Shown here one piece after another: positions 35,852-50,800 of a DNA stretch of 64,000 bases. Made by a program: the position numbers and the translations under genes. Numbering within the stretch: position 1 is the stretch's first letter; each line of letters opens with the position of its first letter. The notes under the pieces were generated by a model. That model was not told the DNA's origin, did not search any database, and saw only the letters and a list, made by a program, of their open reading frames with translations. This stretch comes from Otis tarda (taxonomy: Eukaryota; Chordata; Aves; Otidiformes; Otididae), in assembly GCA_026413225.1 (NCBI GenBank), contig CM048552.1, positions 54,451,001 to 54,515,000 on the forward strand, in the 5' to 3' direction.

Positions 35852-38800
35852 CTGGAAAAAAGGACAAGAGTTTCAGGATAAAAAGGGTTGCGTGGTGTTT
35901 GAGAGGCACCCATCCCACAGAGCAGGAACAGCTCCGGGAGATTTGATAACAATAAAGTAAAGAAAGCGAGCAAGGGGAAGCGCACACTGAGCAGGCAGCC
36001 TTCCTCCCCTGCACAGAGGCACCTTGAGCCACAGAACAGCCAGCGCTGACGGGCAGCAGCCAAGCACCAGCCCAGGCTGCCCTTGCGCTACCCAGGGCGA
36101 CAGAGGCAGCACATCTGCCCTCAGGACAACCCTCCCTGGCTCGGGGTACCTCCAAAAGAGCTGGAGCTGCAGCAGGCAGCCTAGATGGCCTGACCGAAGC
36201 TCTGCTTTGTGTTAAGCACTTGGGCTGTCCCCTTGGGCACCGACAGGGTAATTTCAGAAAGGGCAAAGCTAGCACAGAGTTAATGCTGCTGCCCAGACCC
36301 TGCCCTGTCCCTTCATTATCTCCCAAGGGGTCCCCAGCCTGCTCCATCTTCCCAAACTCAGAGACACTTTACCTTTACATTACCTTTAGTATTTACAACA
36401 GGCCAGCATTAGCTTCACTGCCAGGTTTTGCTTCTGCTCTGGGCTATTTCTCTCAATGACTCTCTTCAGTCCCCTGTCCATCCCCAGCCCAGCCAGTTCC
36501 CCTTGCCTCACTGTGCTGACAAAGGCATCACAACCAGCGTGCACTTCCCTTACCAGACACCTCTACACAGCAGTTTTTCTGGATTCATCTTGTAATAACC
36601 AGCTTCGAGAGCTCCTACTGGCCACTACAGCAGGCAGCTGGTCTGGGCCTGTGCAAGCTGAGTGGACACACAGCACTGGTAACGCCAAAACAGCCTCCGC
36701 AGGGCCCATCCCGGCAGCCAGACTCACAATCCAGAAAGGCAGCAGGCTGCTCCCCACGGGATAAAGCACCATACGACCTCCCAGCACACCAAGCCTGGGC
36801 AGCCGCTTACTCAGGTATTGCCCCTCATGGTGAAAATGCCATACAAGCCACCTAGAAAAACTGCTGCTTTCTACAGGACAGTGGGTCTCAGGATTTTCCC
36901 ACATGGCCCCAGCAAACCAAGTGATCTTTACCAAACTTTGCTAAAAGCAGTTTCACAGAGAGGTGGAGCCCTGGAGCAAGGTGAGTCACTAGAGAGCCAG
37001 GCTTTTGTAAAGGCAAAGCCAAAGTAAGGCTGACAACACATTCCTGTGGGCTCTGGAGACCACCCACACAGTCCCTGTGGAGGCTGAAGCTGTGCAACAG
37101 GCACCTTCCCCAAGTGATGTGAAGACTCATTTCAGCCTTCTCTTAGGTTCCTCCCACAAGGCTTTGGGATTTAACCCCTAAACACCACGAGTTCCCATAG
37201 ACATAATTATTTTGCACACTTTCCTCTGTATCCTCTGCCCTCTGTCGCTGTGCCAGGGACAGGAGATAGGATACTGCACAGAATTACCATCTCAGGATCT
37301 GCCCAAGCATTGGAACAGAACGAAAAGAGGGAACAGACAGGACTGGCCATGCCTGCACCAGTGCAGGAAAACCTGCTACAGGTCTGACAGGAGCAGAAAA
37401 ATGCTGCAGCAAACATTCAGCAGATACTGAAACTGAAGTAACTTACCTTGGAGTCATAGCAGCCTGCAGGCACTGGAAAAGAAGGATTCAGGTCTTCCCG
37501 GCAGCAAATGGTGTTGCAAGGATTGCGTTCAGCATAAGGATCACGCTGGTAGTCTGGGCAGAAGTGTGATGGAGAAGGGAGGAAAGAAGAAAAGAAAACA
37601 ATTTAGTCCCCTCACAAAAAGCTGATGCAAAATGCCCAAGCCACTAAAAGCTGGGTAAGCGTGCCGGCAGAAACACAGATCTATCACATCGGAGCTCAAG
37701 ATAGGATATTAAGTAGACAGGCTCCTAATTTGAGTCCATACAGCTACTTCTGCTGCCAACAAACATCTGCAACTCCACATGACGAGAGTTTGCAGGAACT
37801 TTGTCAGGAGACAAGGAAAGGGTCGGGGAAGGCAATGAAAAGCGCAGGAGTGAAAGCCTTTGTTTTCCTGTGCTGGACTAAAATAAGTGCCAAAGAGTAA
37901 AGCCTTTCAACACCCATTGTAGTAGCAAGCTCGGAGGGGAAAGCGAACAAGCCTCAACATCTCTGAGCATGCTGCTACTCACAGCCCAAGCAGCAGGGAT
38001 ACCCCACCCTGGGAGAGGCCTCCCAAACCCCAAGGCTGGTAATCAGTGTGCTCCCTGTAATTGCAAATAAAAATACAGCATCTAAAGCCATCTGTACTTA
38101 GAGATGGGCTCAGCCAGAAGTTAATTATGCTGGGTTTAATTCCACTAAGGAGAACCCTCTCAGGGAAAAGCAGAGCAGAGCACCTACCAAGGATAATTTG
38201 CCTGAACAGGGGAAAAAAGACTGGAAGTTTTCCACTAACTTCTCTGGTCTGATCTGACCTAATTCTTGCTTTGGATTTAAGGCTTTCAAGATTGACAGGT
38301 TGTAGATGTGTTAGCTAACAGCAGTCCACAGAGTCTCTTGGAGTGTCAGAAGCTCTCTAGAAAGGTCAAACACCTAAAACAAGAACCCTTTTGGGCTTGA
38401 AGGAACCCAGTTTTGTTTCTGTTAAGAGTAATTTTAGCCTGGTTTCCTACCTCAGCAGTAACCTCATGTTATCCTTTTGCTTTGTGTGTACTCCGTACCC
38501 AGAGTAATATAACTCTGACCAGTACGTGAGGCTGCAGCTTCCCACTATCATCCAAGAAATAAAAGTAACACGGTACATAAACACGAGTCTTACTGTTGTA
38601 TCTCATGATGTACTTCATGCTTTCCAGGTTGGTCACTTTGCCCTGGTCTCGACGGAAGATTTTTGCTCTTGGAGCAAGCTCATAAGAGAAATCCATGCCA
38701 TATTTCTCAACGTATGCCGCGTATCCACTGAGATTGTAAATCTTTTTATGGAAAGGGATATTGTATGAAGGCCAGTAACCTGCCAGAAACAAAACTCAAT

Positions 38801-41800
38801 CTGTTCATCACTTAGAAAAGCTGAATGCTCTTGCTTATATCAAAAAAGAAAATTAAACCATTTTCTGCATTGGCTTAACAGCATGTCGAGGAATAACACG
38901 TCAAACTGGTCTGAACACAAGAAAATAAGGCAATAGTCACGGGCATGACCAGGGTTGACTCCCAGCGTAACACCACTGGAGACTGTACCCAGGCAACCCG
39001 CCCCCAGACTTCCACCCTGAGGACTCATCCTGCAAAACAGCCGAGATCAGACCTGCAGGAGTCTGAGGTGAGCAAGCAGAGCAACCACAGCCCTCCCACA
39101 GCGGTTTCCCTGCTCAACCTCAGAGGAGCGTAAGATCACTTAAGTCCACCAAACTTCCCAGTCACTCCCTTTTTCCCCGGGCTTCCCATCTCACCCAGGC
39201 AGAGTAACACATTGTGCTGAGATGTCAGGGATGGAAGGACGGACACACACGCAGACCACAGAGCTCACAGGGGTGAACGGGAGGCAGGTTAGCAACGCAG
39301 AGGTGCAGTGGTGGCTGGAAAGTGGTGGTTGCTCTCAGTGCTAAGGACAGATGGGAGGACAGCTGCACGGTTGCCAGTATCTGCCTTTGAGGGTTAAGTG
39401 ATTGATGAGGAGAGCAGAGCCCTGCCCTAACTCTTCCAAGAGCAAGTGTGAACTCTGCAGTTTTGTTAACTCTGAAGAGCAGGGTTACCAGCCAGAACTC
39501 CAGAGAGTTTTAGGTAGGCAACATACAACTGCCTGAAACAAGACTAGTCTAGGAAACAGAAAAGCTGTAAAGAACCAGAAGACCATCCAAACCAGGATCT
39601 GGGTACAGCAAGTCCTGGAAGAAATAAAAATTGATAACTATAGCACAATTTTTAATTTATTTTTTTTTTTCACAAGACAGGCACCAAGAAGTGTTTAGGC
39701 AGAGAGTATATATCATGAGCTAGTCCCAAGAGCAGCACACTTGCAATTTCTCTCCAAAGCACTGGCCTTCCAGTTATCAGCAGGGAATGCTGCTTCTCCA
39801 ATCACACACACCAGGATTTGGCTTAGAGATTTACCACCTAGACACTGGTAAATGCAGCACTCCATGTACTAACATCAGCAATACTGAGAGACGGAGCCAT
39901 CAGAAGAGATGGTGGAAGAGACTGAGATCCCAGGTTCTGATCTAATGTGATGCTTTTGTTGCTGAAATGGATGCATGACTCGCTCATCATCAGGAAATGT
40001 GAACGGCAGCCACTGCTATGTCCTATCCCTATACTGGAGACAGTATTGCTCTCTCCCACCTCCTCTAAAGGATTCCTGAGGTTTCATTGTCAACACACAG
40101 AAAGCACCTTGACATCTTTGCCTGGAAAAGGCAACATAAGAGATGCCTGGCTTTAGAACTCACCCGCAGTGGCCTACGAAACAAGCTGACAGAAGCCCTT
40201 AAAATCAAAAAAACTTTCAATTTTCAAACTCTTATAAGAAAATGCTTCCTTCTTCCTCAGATACAAGGCTTACTACAGCAACACTTGCCTTAGTTCACCT
40301 GAGAACTCAATTCTCATTCTCTGTTGTTTCTAGGTTTATGCTTGAAAGAAACTTAAAAAGCCAATGCTGGTACAAACTCACTCTGACCAGCTGCAAGGCA
40401 ATTAAGGAATGTGCCAGGGAGGGCTACTCTACAAACACTTGAAGCCAGCACTGCTCTTGAGAAAGGCAAACTTCCTCCACCTGGGCTGCTCCGAGCACCA
40501 GGGAACAGAGCAGGGGGCTCAGTCGGATTTGTCTTACGTCCTGTGTGGAGGAGTCTAAATCTGCTGCTTACAGGAGCAGTGCTGGCTGACAGCAGCTGAG
40601 GTCTCTAACGCAATACTTCTGCAGTGCTGTCCTTCTAACGTTTAAGCAACCAGAGACTGACTGTGGTGTTATCCAAAACACACAGGGTGCACTTAGATAC
40701 CTGGGAAAAGCCATACTGTAAGTGTAAAGTAATATGTAACTTCTAACACATGCTGCCACCTTCCAGAGCAGAGCAGCCACAGATCTCCAGGAGGGAATAA
40801 GTAGTCACTGTCTGCCCAAGTTCAGGGGTTGGGCTCACTCTTACAGAGAATCCCACGCAGCAGCGCTCTCAAGTCACTGCTAAAAAGGAACTCGGGGAAC
40901 CCCCTAAGCCTGACCTCTCTGCACAGGTGCAGTGGTGCTGCGAAATGGCTGCGTTGCTTCAAGTGCCAGAGCTAGAGAGGTCTCCATTAGCTTTTTTTTT
41001 TGTCTGCGCCACAATCCACAACACAGAGAAGCCTGACACATTTCGTCATCTGAAGTACACACAAAGGTGGGAAGATAAGGTGCAATAGCCTACGTTCATA
41101 TCTTCAACAGACAAAGGAGCCAGAGAAGCACAAACAAGAGACATGGGATTTTTCCAAATTATCAATAAGAAACATCTCATAAAGCCATGTTGACATTGTG
41201 GCAATGCCTAAAGTAAGACAGAAGTTTCCAAGGAGCCAGACACAAGGAAAAATTCCAAAGGGAAACAACTCCAGGTACTAACATAAATGCATTTCCAATC
41301 ATTTTGATGATGAACAGCAATGAATCAATTTGCCTCCTGAGCATGTGATTAGAAGAGGTAGCACAAAGCACCACACATACTTTAATTTAATACTTTAATT
41401 TAATTTAATTCCACTTAAATTTGTGGAATGAGCTCAGTCTTTTGGATGCTGACATAAAGTGTCTAGAGAACACTTGTAAATGAAACCTGACAGTGGATGT
41501 TTTGCTTCACCTATATTTTTGTTTGCTTGCTTTCCAGCAACTTGTTGCTAGTCTTGCTGGGGGATTAAGGAATCTTTTAAACAGCAAATATTTCCCACAT
41601 AACAGAGCTCCAGAAGAGTTCAGGAGCTGAATCTACCAGGGAACTTCTCTCATATTTAAAAACTCATCTCCTTGTAGGGTGACCCACTCACCAAACACTT
41701 CAGATAGTCACAGTATCACAGTTATTTAGTGCTGCTTCAAATAGAAGCATGGGTCTCGAAGACAGGCAAAGTAATATCAGGGGAAAAAAAAGGAAAGAAA

Positions 41801-44800
41801 AAAGGTAAAGACTATTTTTGCCTCCCCTGTTTTAAGAAACACAGATGTTCACCACATTTCTGCCCCAGCATATAGGAGAAATGAATACATTATAGACCTA
41901 GCAACAGAGGGATGCTCAGACAAAGCATTCTAACTTGAAACTCAGCACTAGTGTCCAACAAACTCTCCCCAAGTGCAAACAAAGCACAATTCTCCATCAG
42001 CTGTCAAAGAGATGGCTTTCCTAAGCCAGTAACTACTATAGGAGCTATTACCTTTCCGGAGAACATTTGTTTGATCAGAATACTCCACAAGGGTTGGGAT
42101 CTGCTCAATAATGTACAGTGCACCGTCATCAAGGCTCTTCTGCAGCTTGACCTTCTTCAGGTCCAGCACCATGTACTGATTGTTGTAGGTCCCTAGGTAT
42201 GGGAGCAAAGAGAGAGTTACACGTCCTGCCTGGGGAAGGAGAAGGGCACAAGGGGAAGAGGGAACATGTCCTTTTTTCTAGGATTCATAGGAAAGTGTAT
42301 TTACCAGAGTTGCACTTTGAGAAGGTTTCTGCCCAAGTTTTGCCACCATCTGCCATCATGTTAGCAATGCGGACCCTCTGCCAAGCGAACAAGGATTCAG
42401 GCACCACTTGCTTACTGAGGGTTTGGTTGAAGACACTGTTGGTAGTCTGCAACATTATCAAGCCGCTGCCTAGTATGTAAAAGTCATCCAGGGACACCAA
42501 AAAGCCTTAAACAGCAATAATACAGAGTTTGTTACCTTTGTGAACCTTTGATATATTCACAGAACAAAACAGAGAAACAAGTCAAGAGGATATGAATGAG
42601 CAAACGTGTGTGTGTGTTTGAAGTCAAACTGCACAAATATTAAAGATCAGGTGGTGACTTCTGCAAGTCCTTTAAGCCCATCTGTCAGCACAGTTTCTCA
42701 CTTGTCATGCTTTCGACAAAACTTAATTCTTTGTCTAAAGCATTTGCTTCATGTTTGCTTCCCAAGCTTGGCAGTTTCTCCTTCATATCTCAAGCTACGT
42801 CTTATGTTGAGGATCACATACTGTAAATGCCCAGAGAGTGTTTGTTTCTAACAAAGAAATTCCTTTTAAAAATACAACAAAAGAAAACTAAAACAAAAGT
42901 ACAAACTCCACAAAGGTTTTCATCAACCAGTTTCAGTTTTAGATTTTTATTCTGTAAGGACAATAGGTATTCCTTTAAATTAATCCCTTCTGGACTAAAT
43001 CAAGCGCCAAGCAGAAAAACCTTCCTTCTAGTTTAATCTTTTCCAGTTTAACTGTTCTTAAAAGCATCTCCAAGAAATGGGCACCTCTGAAATTACAAAT
43101 CACATCCTGTATATGAGAGAAAGTTTTACCTACTCCTCTTTTTGATATGTTGTCATTGGGGTTTTTTTTTCATGGCAAATTCAACACAACAATGAATCTC
43201 TGGGCAGGATTCCCTTCCAGGTTACATGTCAACAGAAGTACTAGGTCCAGTTGCAGATCCCACGCCAGGAGATGGCACACAGAGCTGCAAAGGTCAGCCA
43301 TAATGCCAGGGACAGCATGGTGACTACTTACAAAGCAGAAATAACTTGACTTTGAGATTCCCCAGCAGATACAGGGCTGCCAGGTTGGAGAAGAAAGGTT
43401 GTTAACTGAGCTCCTGATGGGGAAGTCATCCAGAATCTGGTCTCCTGCTAATGAGTTTTTAACAATAATACTCTTTAAAGAGTACAAAATGATAAAATGC
43501 TGCGCAACAGCATAATAGTTGGATTCCACTATGAAATCTTCTACAGCAAGCTTTATTAATGCACTCTGCAAACAAACTAAGGTCAGCAACCTATGACAGC
43601 CAGAAAGACAACTCAGCTTTGCCTCCTATTCCTGGGCTTTCATCAAAAGGCAGACCACCTTGAAGCAAAAGTAATGTTTAAGGGATTTAAAGAAATCTTG
43701 TTTCAGCAAGATTTCTTTAAAGTCTCAAGTTCTCAAATCAGAATAGATCCAGGAAAACACACTTTGTGGTCACCCGTTCTCTAAAAATATGCCAGTATAG
43801 AACAGGCAGAGCACCCTGGCAGCTTGTGGCTCCTACTATTTTACTACTGGAGACAGAAAAACAGCGTCAATAAATTATGTACACCAACAGCAGAGTTCTC
43901 TCTCAAATGAGTAAGGACAAGAAGAGAAACACTCTAAACCTGGCTCTGCCAGCCTATTTTATACAAAGACATGGGACACTCCAGCGATAAGCTGTTGTGT
44001 AACGAGTCAAGTGCTCGCCCAAACAGAGACCAGAAATGAAATTGTTACACAACTGATTTGAATTGAACGCCAATTCCCATGTGGGTGCCAATGTCAAGTG
44101 TCCCACTTCAAAATAAACCAAATAGTTTTTTCTTCTTTTTCAATCAACAGCTGACATAAAACATAAAAACTCAACTCAAAGCAATTGTCAACACAAGGGA
44201 TGATGCTGAATTAATTGCAGTTTGAACACTGTAATTCAAACGAATTGCAAAACTCAGCTAAGCTGAAAACAAGGGGATTTCCTTCTGGGCCTTAGTATTT
44301 ACTGAGTTCTGTCCTGGATTGTTTCATAATACAATGTGTCCTCCATGATACACCTAATTATTCTGAAACAACATATACCATTTTGACTTAAGGTATAGGC
44401 AGCCCTGAAACAAAGGGAAGCAAAACACATGCAACAGGTTTACCCAGGGCAAAGACACCTACAAAAATAAAATCTGGGTGATGCCTAGAGATATCAGCAA
44501 GTATTTTATGTCCTCTTGTGTCATTCTTGTCTTTTTAAGTATGTATAAGAATCTGTTATAATTGAAAATGCCTTTTATGTCAATTGTTACCTCACTCTAC
44601 AGTTTACTTCGTTTTTTTCTGTAAACTCATCTCCCATTTTTTATCAACAACTCAAGTGATTTCCCCCTCCACCAATGAACCTGACTGTTCCTACACAGAA
44701 ACCAGCAAAAGCACTTCTGAGTGCATCTTCTGGGTCTGAGACATTTAGATTTAGTTTCCAGTCATCACTGGAAAACTGAAGTTTCCAGGGTCTGGAGTTT

Positions 44801-47800
44801 CATTCATCACGACAATATTAATCAGCTAAGCAAAGTAAAATATTTTTTTAAATCCGAGCCACAGTGCCCTCCAGAGAGCACACCAAAGAGTATGTGGGGG
44901 GGCAACACATTCCTGACAGCTATTGTTCCTAAAGAGGTAGGCTGCTGCTTTCTGAATCAGACAGCATCTGCTTTTTGGGCATTTTAAAAGGTCTTTGTGT
45001 TCATTCAAGTACAGAAAGGGTCAGTATTACAGGCTGGAAGTCAGAGACATGAGGTCTAGCCACCACCTCACAAGGATGAGAGCAGCTCCTGACTGAGATG
45101 CTCAATGCTGTGGCCTATAAACACACTTGACAACGGGAAAGGAGACGTCTTCTCTGGATTAGCTTTCTTAATCCCCTATCAGCAGCTGCTTCTCACACCA
45201 AGACTGAACTCCCGCCAGCTGCCTTCCTTTCACTCGCAGACTTCTCCTAAGCACTAAGAAACAGCACATCCCACACTATAGCTCTGGCCTCTCATCTCCC
45301 AAGTGCATCACACGCTTTCCTCTACTTCCCTCCAGGTTTTAGACAGATGTTGGAGAGAGCAGAGAAGCAAGAAATGGTCCAAATACCTCATGAGCAAGCT
45401 GGTCCCTTGAATACAACGGCTACCACCCTTTCTGTATTTTGTTCCTCCTAGCTCTTGCTGAGGCTGTGGGGAAGGATAATGCTGCACTTTCTGATCCTGC
45501 ACCAACACCAGATTACCTCAAAGCGAGGAATACGTTATTTCTCTTTCCTGCCTCAGCAGCACACATATAGCCATCCATCAAGACAACTTGCGCCGTCTTG
45601 TTCCCCTGTCTCAGCAAGCAAGATCCTGACAGCAGACCAGAGAACCAAAGGTGGCAATAAAGTTTTTCTCAACTGTTTTGGTTAAATAGCTAAAAATCAG
45701 AGCACTTAGCAGGACTGCGTCTCAGCCCAGAGAAAGCAGGTCACTAGCCAAACCAGAGTGCTTGGGTTCAAATGGTAGATTCCCTTTCTTAAATAGCGTT
45801 CAAAACTAACTCTTCAAGAAGAGGTCCATCCAAATGAATGGAAATCCTGGGAGCTACAACTTCCCTGCTGTCCAAGGAAAACTGCAAATTTCATCAGGTA
45901 ATTGGGCTCACTTTTTTGAATGCCTCAACGAGGCAGTGTAGAGCAGCGACTGCATAGAAGCCTTGGGGGGGGTGGCTTTACCTTTGATCTTTTACTAGAT
46001 ACGTCCTGCAAAACACAGTGCCTATCTAGTCTTTGTCATCACATTTCTTACCCCCTCAAATAAGCATAGCTTCACCCAACATTTGTTAGCAACTGTGATG
46101 TGTCTGTACAATTTGGGTTCTTTCTGCTGTCAACAGAAGAGAAAGCTAAGACTATGAGCAGAGTTCAAGTGAGGATTAGGATTAGCGTGGAAGCGAGCAG
46201 CAAGTGGCTAAATCATTCTGCAAAAGCAGAGATTACTACTACTGTTCATTTCCACTTGGCTGCACCTCTGCAGCGCTACTGTTGCTCTGAAAGGGACAAA
46301 GCAGCTAAGAGAGGACTTGCCGCAACAGTGATGGTTGAGCACACTGGCAGGAATGTGGGGAACTGCTGGGAAAGCAGGGAGAGACTCTGCAATTCCTGCC
46401 TGTCCTCCTACCTGCTCAGTCACAGCAGAAGCAAGCAAGCGTGAGGCCCTCTAGCTGTATCATAAAGCACACGCCGACATGCATCATGGTTACGCAACAG
46501 TCTTAGAACCTTTGAGTCACAACAAATACTAATTTTTGCAGTGTAGTAGCCTGCCTTTTGAAATAAATAAACAATATGTAAAACTTTACTCTGTGACCTC
46601 AGGAGAAACTGGGGAGTTGGCACATTCCTTCTCAGATGGCAAACAACTCCTTGAAGTTTTCTGACACAGCTTTTGGACAGCAGAAGAGTTTTACTTCATA
46701 TCCAATCTACTGGATGACAGAAATCTTTTAACTACTCTGGTGTCACTGAAGGCCTGAAAGGACACTTGTCTTTTAATGTTCCTTGTTTCCTCCAAAAGTC
46801 AATACTTCTACGTACATTAGGATCGTGTTACTACTCAGGGGAGCTTACTTGGTTTTGGTCTTTCTTACTGGTTCTTTGTGTCTATCAGGACAAGGGGGAA
46901 CTTGCATGCAGCGAGAAGTCAGCCATCAAGTTGTCCCTGCTCCTTGCAGAGGTGTTGGACTAGATGACCTTTAGAGGTCCCTTCCAACACAAACTGTGTA
47001 TGATTCTAAATTGAGCCACAGCCAGGACCTGCAGATTCTGTGGTCAGCTGCCCTGAAAATACAAGGCTTCATCTCATCACAATGTGGAGCACAGGAATTT
47101 GGCAGTTCTCTCCTTCCTGTGTGATCATTACCAGGCCAGTGCTTTAGAGCTTGCTCATCCCCTGGAAAACTGCAAGTTTGTGAACTACACCCAGAGCTAA
47201 TGCAATTTGCTGTAGTCAATGGATCATGCTTGTCTAGCGCTTATGATAGTGCCCTGTAATTAGGTGGCCAGGGAGTACACTTTGCATACCACGGGTCTCT
47301 CAAACTTCACTGCAGCCATGGCAACCATGTTTTGCAACAGTTCTCACTGAATTTTGTTGGTAGAAGTACACTTCATCACATCACTGTGTCACAGTCTACC
47401 CGGCACAAGAAGCTTTAAAATAAGCCATCTCTGCAGACCTAAACAGTCTCCGGGAAGCACGCTGGGATTTTACACACTAGCAAACAGACCCTGACCACTT
47501 CAGTGTAGTAGTAGCTGATTTTCAGGTATCCTCCCATACAGCAAGCTTTACCAGTCTCATCAAAAGAGAAGACTTGTATTTTGCTTCATATGAAGAACCC
47601 ATAAAAGGAACAACCCAGAGACAGTAGCATTGACACCCACCAGAGATAGAATAAGAAATGCTCTGCATTGCTGATCCTGATCCCCAGTTTTGAATCTGCA
47701 GCACAATGAGCATGCAATAGTTGCTAAACAGAGCTACATTCTCCTGAAGGACAGTACCATCTTCAACACTATTTCTCCTGGGAGATACAAAATCCAGAGT

Positions 47801-50800
47801 AGCCTTCTGTACATTCAGGTGAACAGAGCTCAGACAGAAACCTTGGCTTTCTAATCAGGTTACACAGGCTTGGCAAAATTGCTTGCAACAAGCAAGTGAA
47901 ATTCTTCCAAGGGAATCAGAGAGAACCCAAGCTCTTGAAAGGCTGTATACTTAACAGGCATTCATCAGAATACCTCTACTTCTTCCTCAAAGCAAAAAAA
48001 AATCTCAGTTGGCAAAGTGTTGCATTCCTGAGGGTCTGGACCCCACAGAAAAAGACTTCCTTCCAACATGACATGAATGCAACTGCTTTTCCAAACAGTT
48101 TCCCAGTCACAGACTCAGGAGTCCCTGTCATGAAGGACTCTTCCCTTGTAATAAGGCAAAGCGCAGTAATTCAACAAAGCGCGTTTTGAAATCATCAGCT
48201 AACAAAATTTCACCAGAATGAGATAGTCTCCTACAGCACATACTTAACTTTTAAAAGTTTATGAAGATTGAGTGCTTGCGTATTTTTGAATTTGAAATTC
48301 CACTTTTAAAACTTACGCAATACTACCTCACTCTTAGAGTCTTAGATTTGCTTTGGTTTTTCATGTTCACCCTTCTTGGTGCTCCTCTACGTATTTTACC
48401 ACTGAAACATAAACTGCTAGCAATTTCTAACATTCTTCAAGGAAACGTGACAATATTATATGCTGCCTAATCTTGTCAAGGGAGACTTTAAATATTCTGG
48501 TTGTGTTCTCGTTTTGGCTGAGATGGAATTAATTTTCTTCCCAGTAACTGCTGTGTTTTGGATTTGGTATGCGAAGAATGTTGATAATACACTGATGTTA
48601 TTAGTTGTTGCTAAGAGATCAAGGACTTTTCTCAGCTTCCCAGGTTTTGCTATTGTGTAAGTGCAAGAAGCTGGGAGCGGTATAGCCAGTACAGTTGACC
48701 CAAACTGGCCAAAGGAAGTATTCCATAGCATAAACATCATGCTCCGTATATAAGGGGGGGGTCAGTCGGTGGGCAACTCTCTCTCTGTCTCCTCCTCTCC
48801 CTCTCAGGATCATTCAGAGATCGAGCTTGGGACAAGCTCTATCGGTCATCAGGTTGTAAGAAATTGTGCACTGTTTGTTTTGTATATTCTAGTTATTGTT
48901 ATTATTATCATATTACACATATATATATAGTAGTAGTATTATAATCGCTTCCTTTGCTGTCCTAGTAAACTGTCTTTACCTCAACCCACAAGTGAATCTT
49001 CCTTTCTTCCTCATTCTCTCTTCCATCCCCATGGAGAGTGGGAGGATAAACAAGCAGCTGTGTGGTGCTTGGTTGCAAACTGGGGTTAAACCTGACAGCC
49101 TGCTACGTTAGTAACACATGAAAAAAAGCACAGAAAAATACTCCCCTCTGCAACAGCTTATAGAGAAGCTGCAAGAGGGAAATAGGGGGGTGGGAGAGGG
49201 GAGGAACGACACAAAAAAAACACCAAAACCAAAAACAAACAAACAAAAAAAACCCCACCACAACTGAAGGTTTGCTAACCCAACACCAAAGAAGGCAATA
49301 CAATTTCAAATGCCTAGTGTTTGATACTCTCTAATAATCCTATTACAGCACGAGTCATGCCACACTCGTGAACAGATGTGTTCAAAACTGTTCTTACCAA
49401 ACATGGAAATGCTATAGGCAAGGTGAGAAGTTCAACAGTTGAGATGACTGCAAACTACACGAGCAGAATTCAAAGCAGCATGTTTGTGCCAGAGGTAGAA
49501 TATTTAACTAGTGCTATTCAGAGCAGTGAAGGCGATTAATCAACAACAAAAGATGACGACAACAACATCATGTTCAAGCCAGAAAATTGAAGATGACATT
49601 TTGTCCTCTCAGTGGCTACAAGTTTTAAGGTACATTGAAGCCACTGCTTGGTGAGGTATCATCCTTTCTATAAGCAAGACATCTGCAATACAGTAAGATG
49701 GTCCATGCCATCTTGGATATCTACATTGGTTTGGTTTTCTTGACTTTACCTGGGTAACTGCTGAATGAGACACGGCTGGTGCTAGTGTATGGATCAACTA
49801 TATTGAAGTTCCAATGCTTATATATTCTCAGTGTGGCCGCATATGTAAACCAGCTGGAATGAGCAAAATATATATTCTCGTATCCAGGTAGAACCTGGGA
49901 AACAGAAACAAAGATTAATAATTTCAGACCCTACTATACTCTGCTCTACTGTTTTGTACTTGATAGAAACTGGGAGAACAACTTGTTTTAAGTAGTTTGA
50001 TTAATTGCATTGTTCAAGAAGGAGCAGATTCTTGTGCTTTTAACTGTGCACTTAACAATGAATTTCTGAAACCTCTGCAAATGATTCTTGCTTGTGAGTT
50101 GTTTTCAAATAATTAGTTGTTATTTTTCAAAATGAAACAGCTTAGAGTTTTTTGGGACACCTGCATCACATTTCCGCTGGAATACTTGTATTTACACATT
50201 TACACATTCAGATCAGCTCTCTGCAAACATATCCAACATGAACTTAGAACATGTTGTTTCTGTGAAAATGCCTCTGGGTGACTTTAAAGTACAGAAGCAA
50301 ATGCAAGTAAATTCATTTTGAAAAGGTAAATATATTTATTGACAGCACATCTTTTCAAAGTACTTCCCTAGTTCTAAGATTGATTGTTAGCTCAGAAACC
50401 TCTTGTTGTAGGCAAATGCTTGAATGAATGGCTCTCAATTTAAGGTGAACATTGCTGCTCTGGGATACATGGAGTCTCCACATGCTAAGGAGATCCTTGA
50501 TAATTTTAATCACGGAATTTAATTGCCACCATGATGTACCAGACACTTATCTTAAAGGTGTTTTTTCTGTCATTACTCCCAAAAGCAGTGCCAGAGTATA
50601 ACTGTTAACACTTAGAAAGCATCAGTCACTTGCACCCATTTGTTCTTGCGCTAGCAGTGTCCTTTAGTTTAAGTAATCCTCTTCCCTTCCTCCCTGCTTA
50701 TTTGCCCAATATATTTTTAGACACTCATAATACCATCTTTCACACTTCACTTGGCTAGGTGAAACAAGTTACTCTCTTCCAGTCTCCTCTCCATGGTAGT

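Larger units (their letters stand above)
35852..42051 (-). other. PLBD1 introns near the 3' end
   Basis: Intron sequence between the last four exons. The GC-rich 35852-37446 part has many chance open frames on both strands; none is supported as a gene. A TTTAA tandem patch lies at 41383-41411. No mobile element was recognised. Confidence 0.8.
42506..49749 (-). other. PLBD1 intron with hairpin, CR1 tail and solo LTR
   Basis: A 7.2 kb intron. It holds the inverted repeat at 43686, a CR1 tail at 46895 and the solo LTR at 48504, annotated separately. The minus-strand frame at 43170-43589 does not match PLBD1 and lacks exon boundaries. Confidence 0.8.

Noticed and set aside
35754-36347. 197-codon - strand frame overlapping the last PLBD1 exon
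   Set aside because: Out of frame with PLBD1 over the exon; the remainder is intron.
43170-43589. 139-codon - strand frame between PLBD1 exons
   Set aside because: PLBD1 exons on either side join in frame without it, and its sequence has no PLBD1 motif.
48504-49097. Full endogenous retrovirus
   Set aside because: Only one LTR is present; no gag, pol or env remnants flank it.
50355-50546. Possible transposase fossil on the - strand
   Set aside because: A short frame with a vaguely helical composition; no motif could be named.
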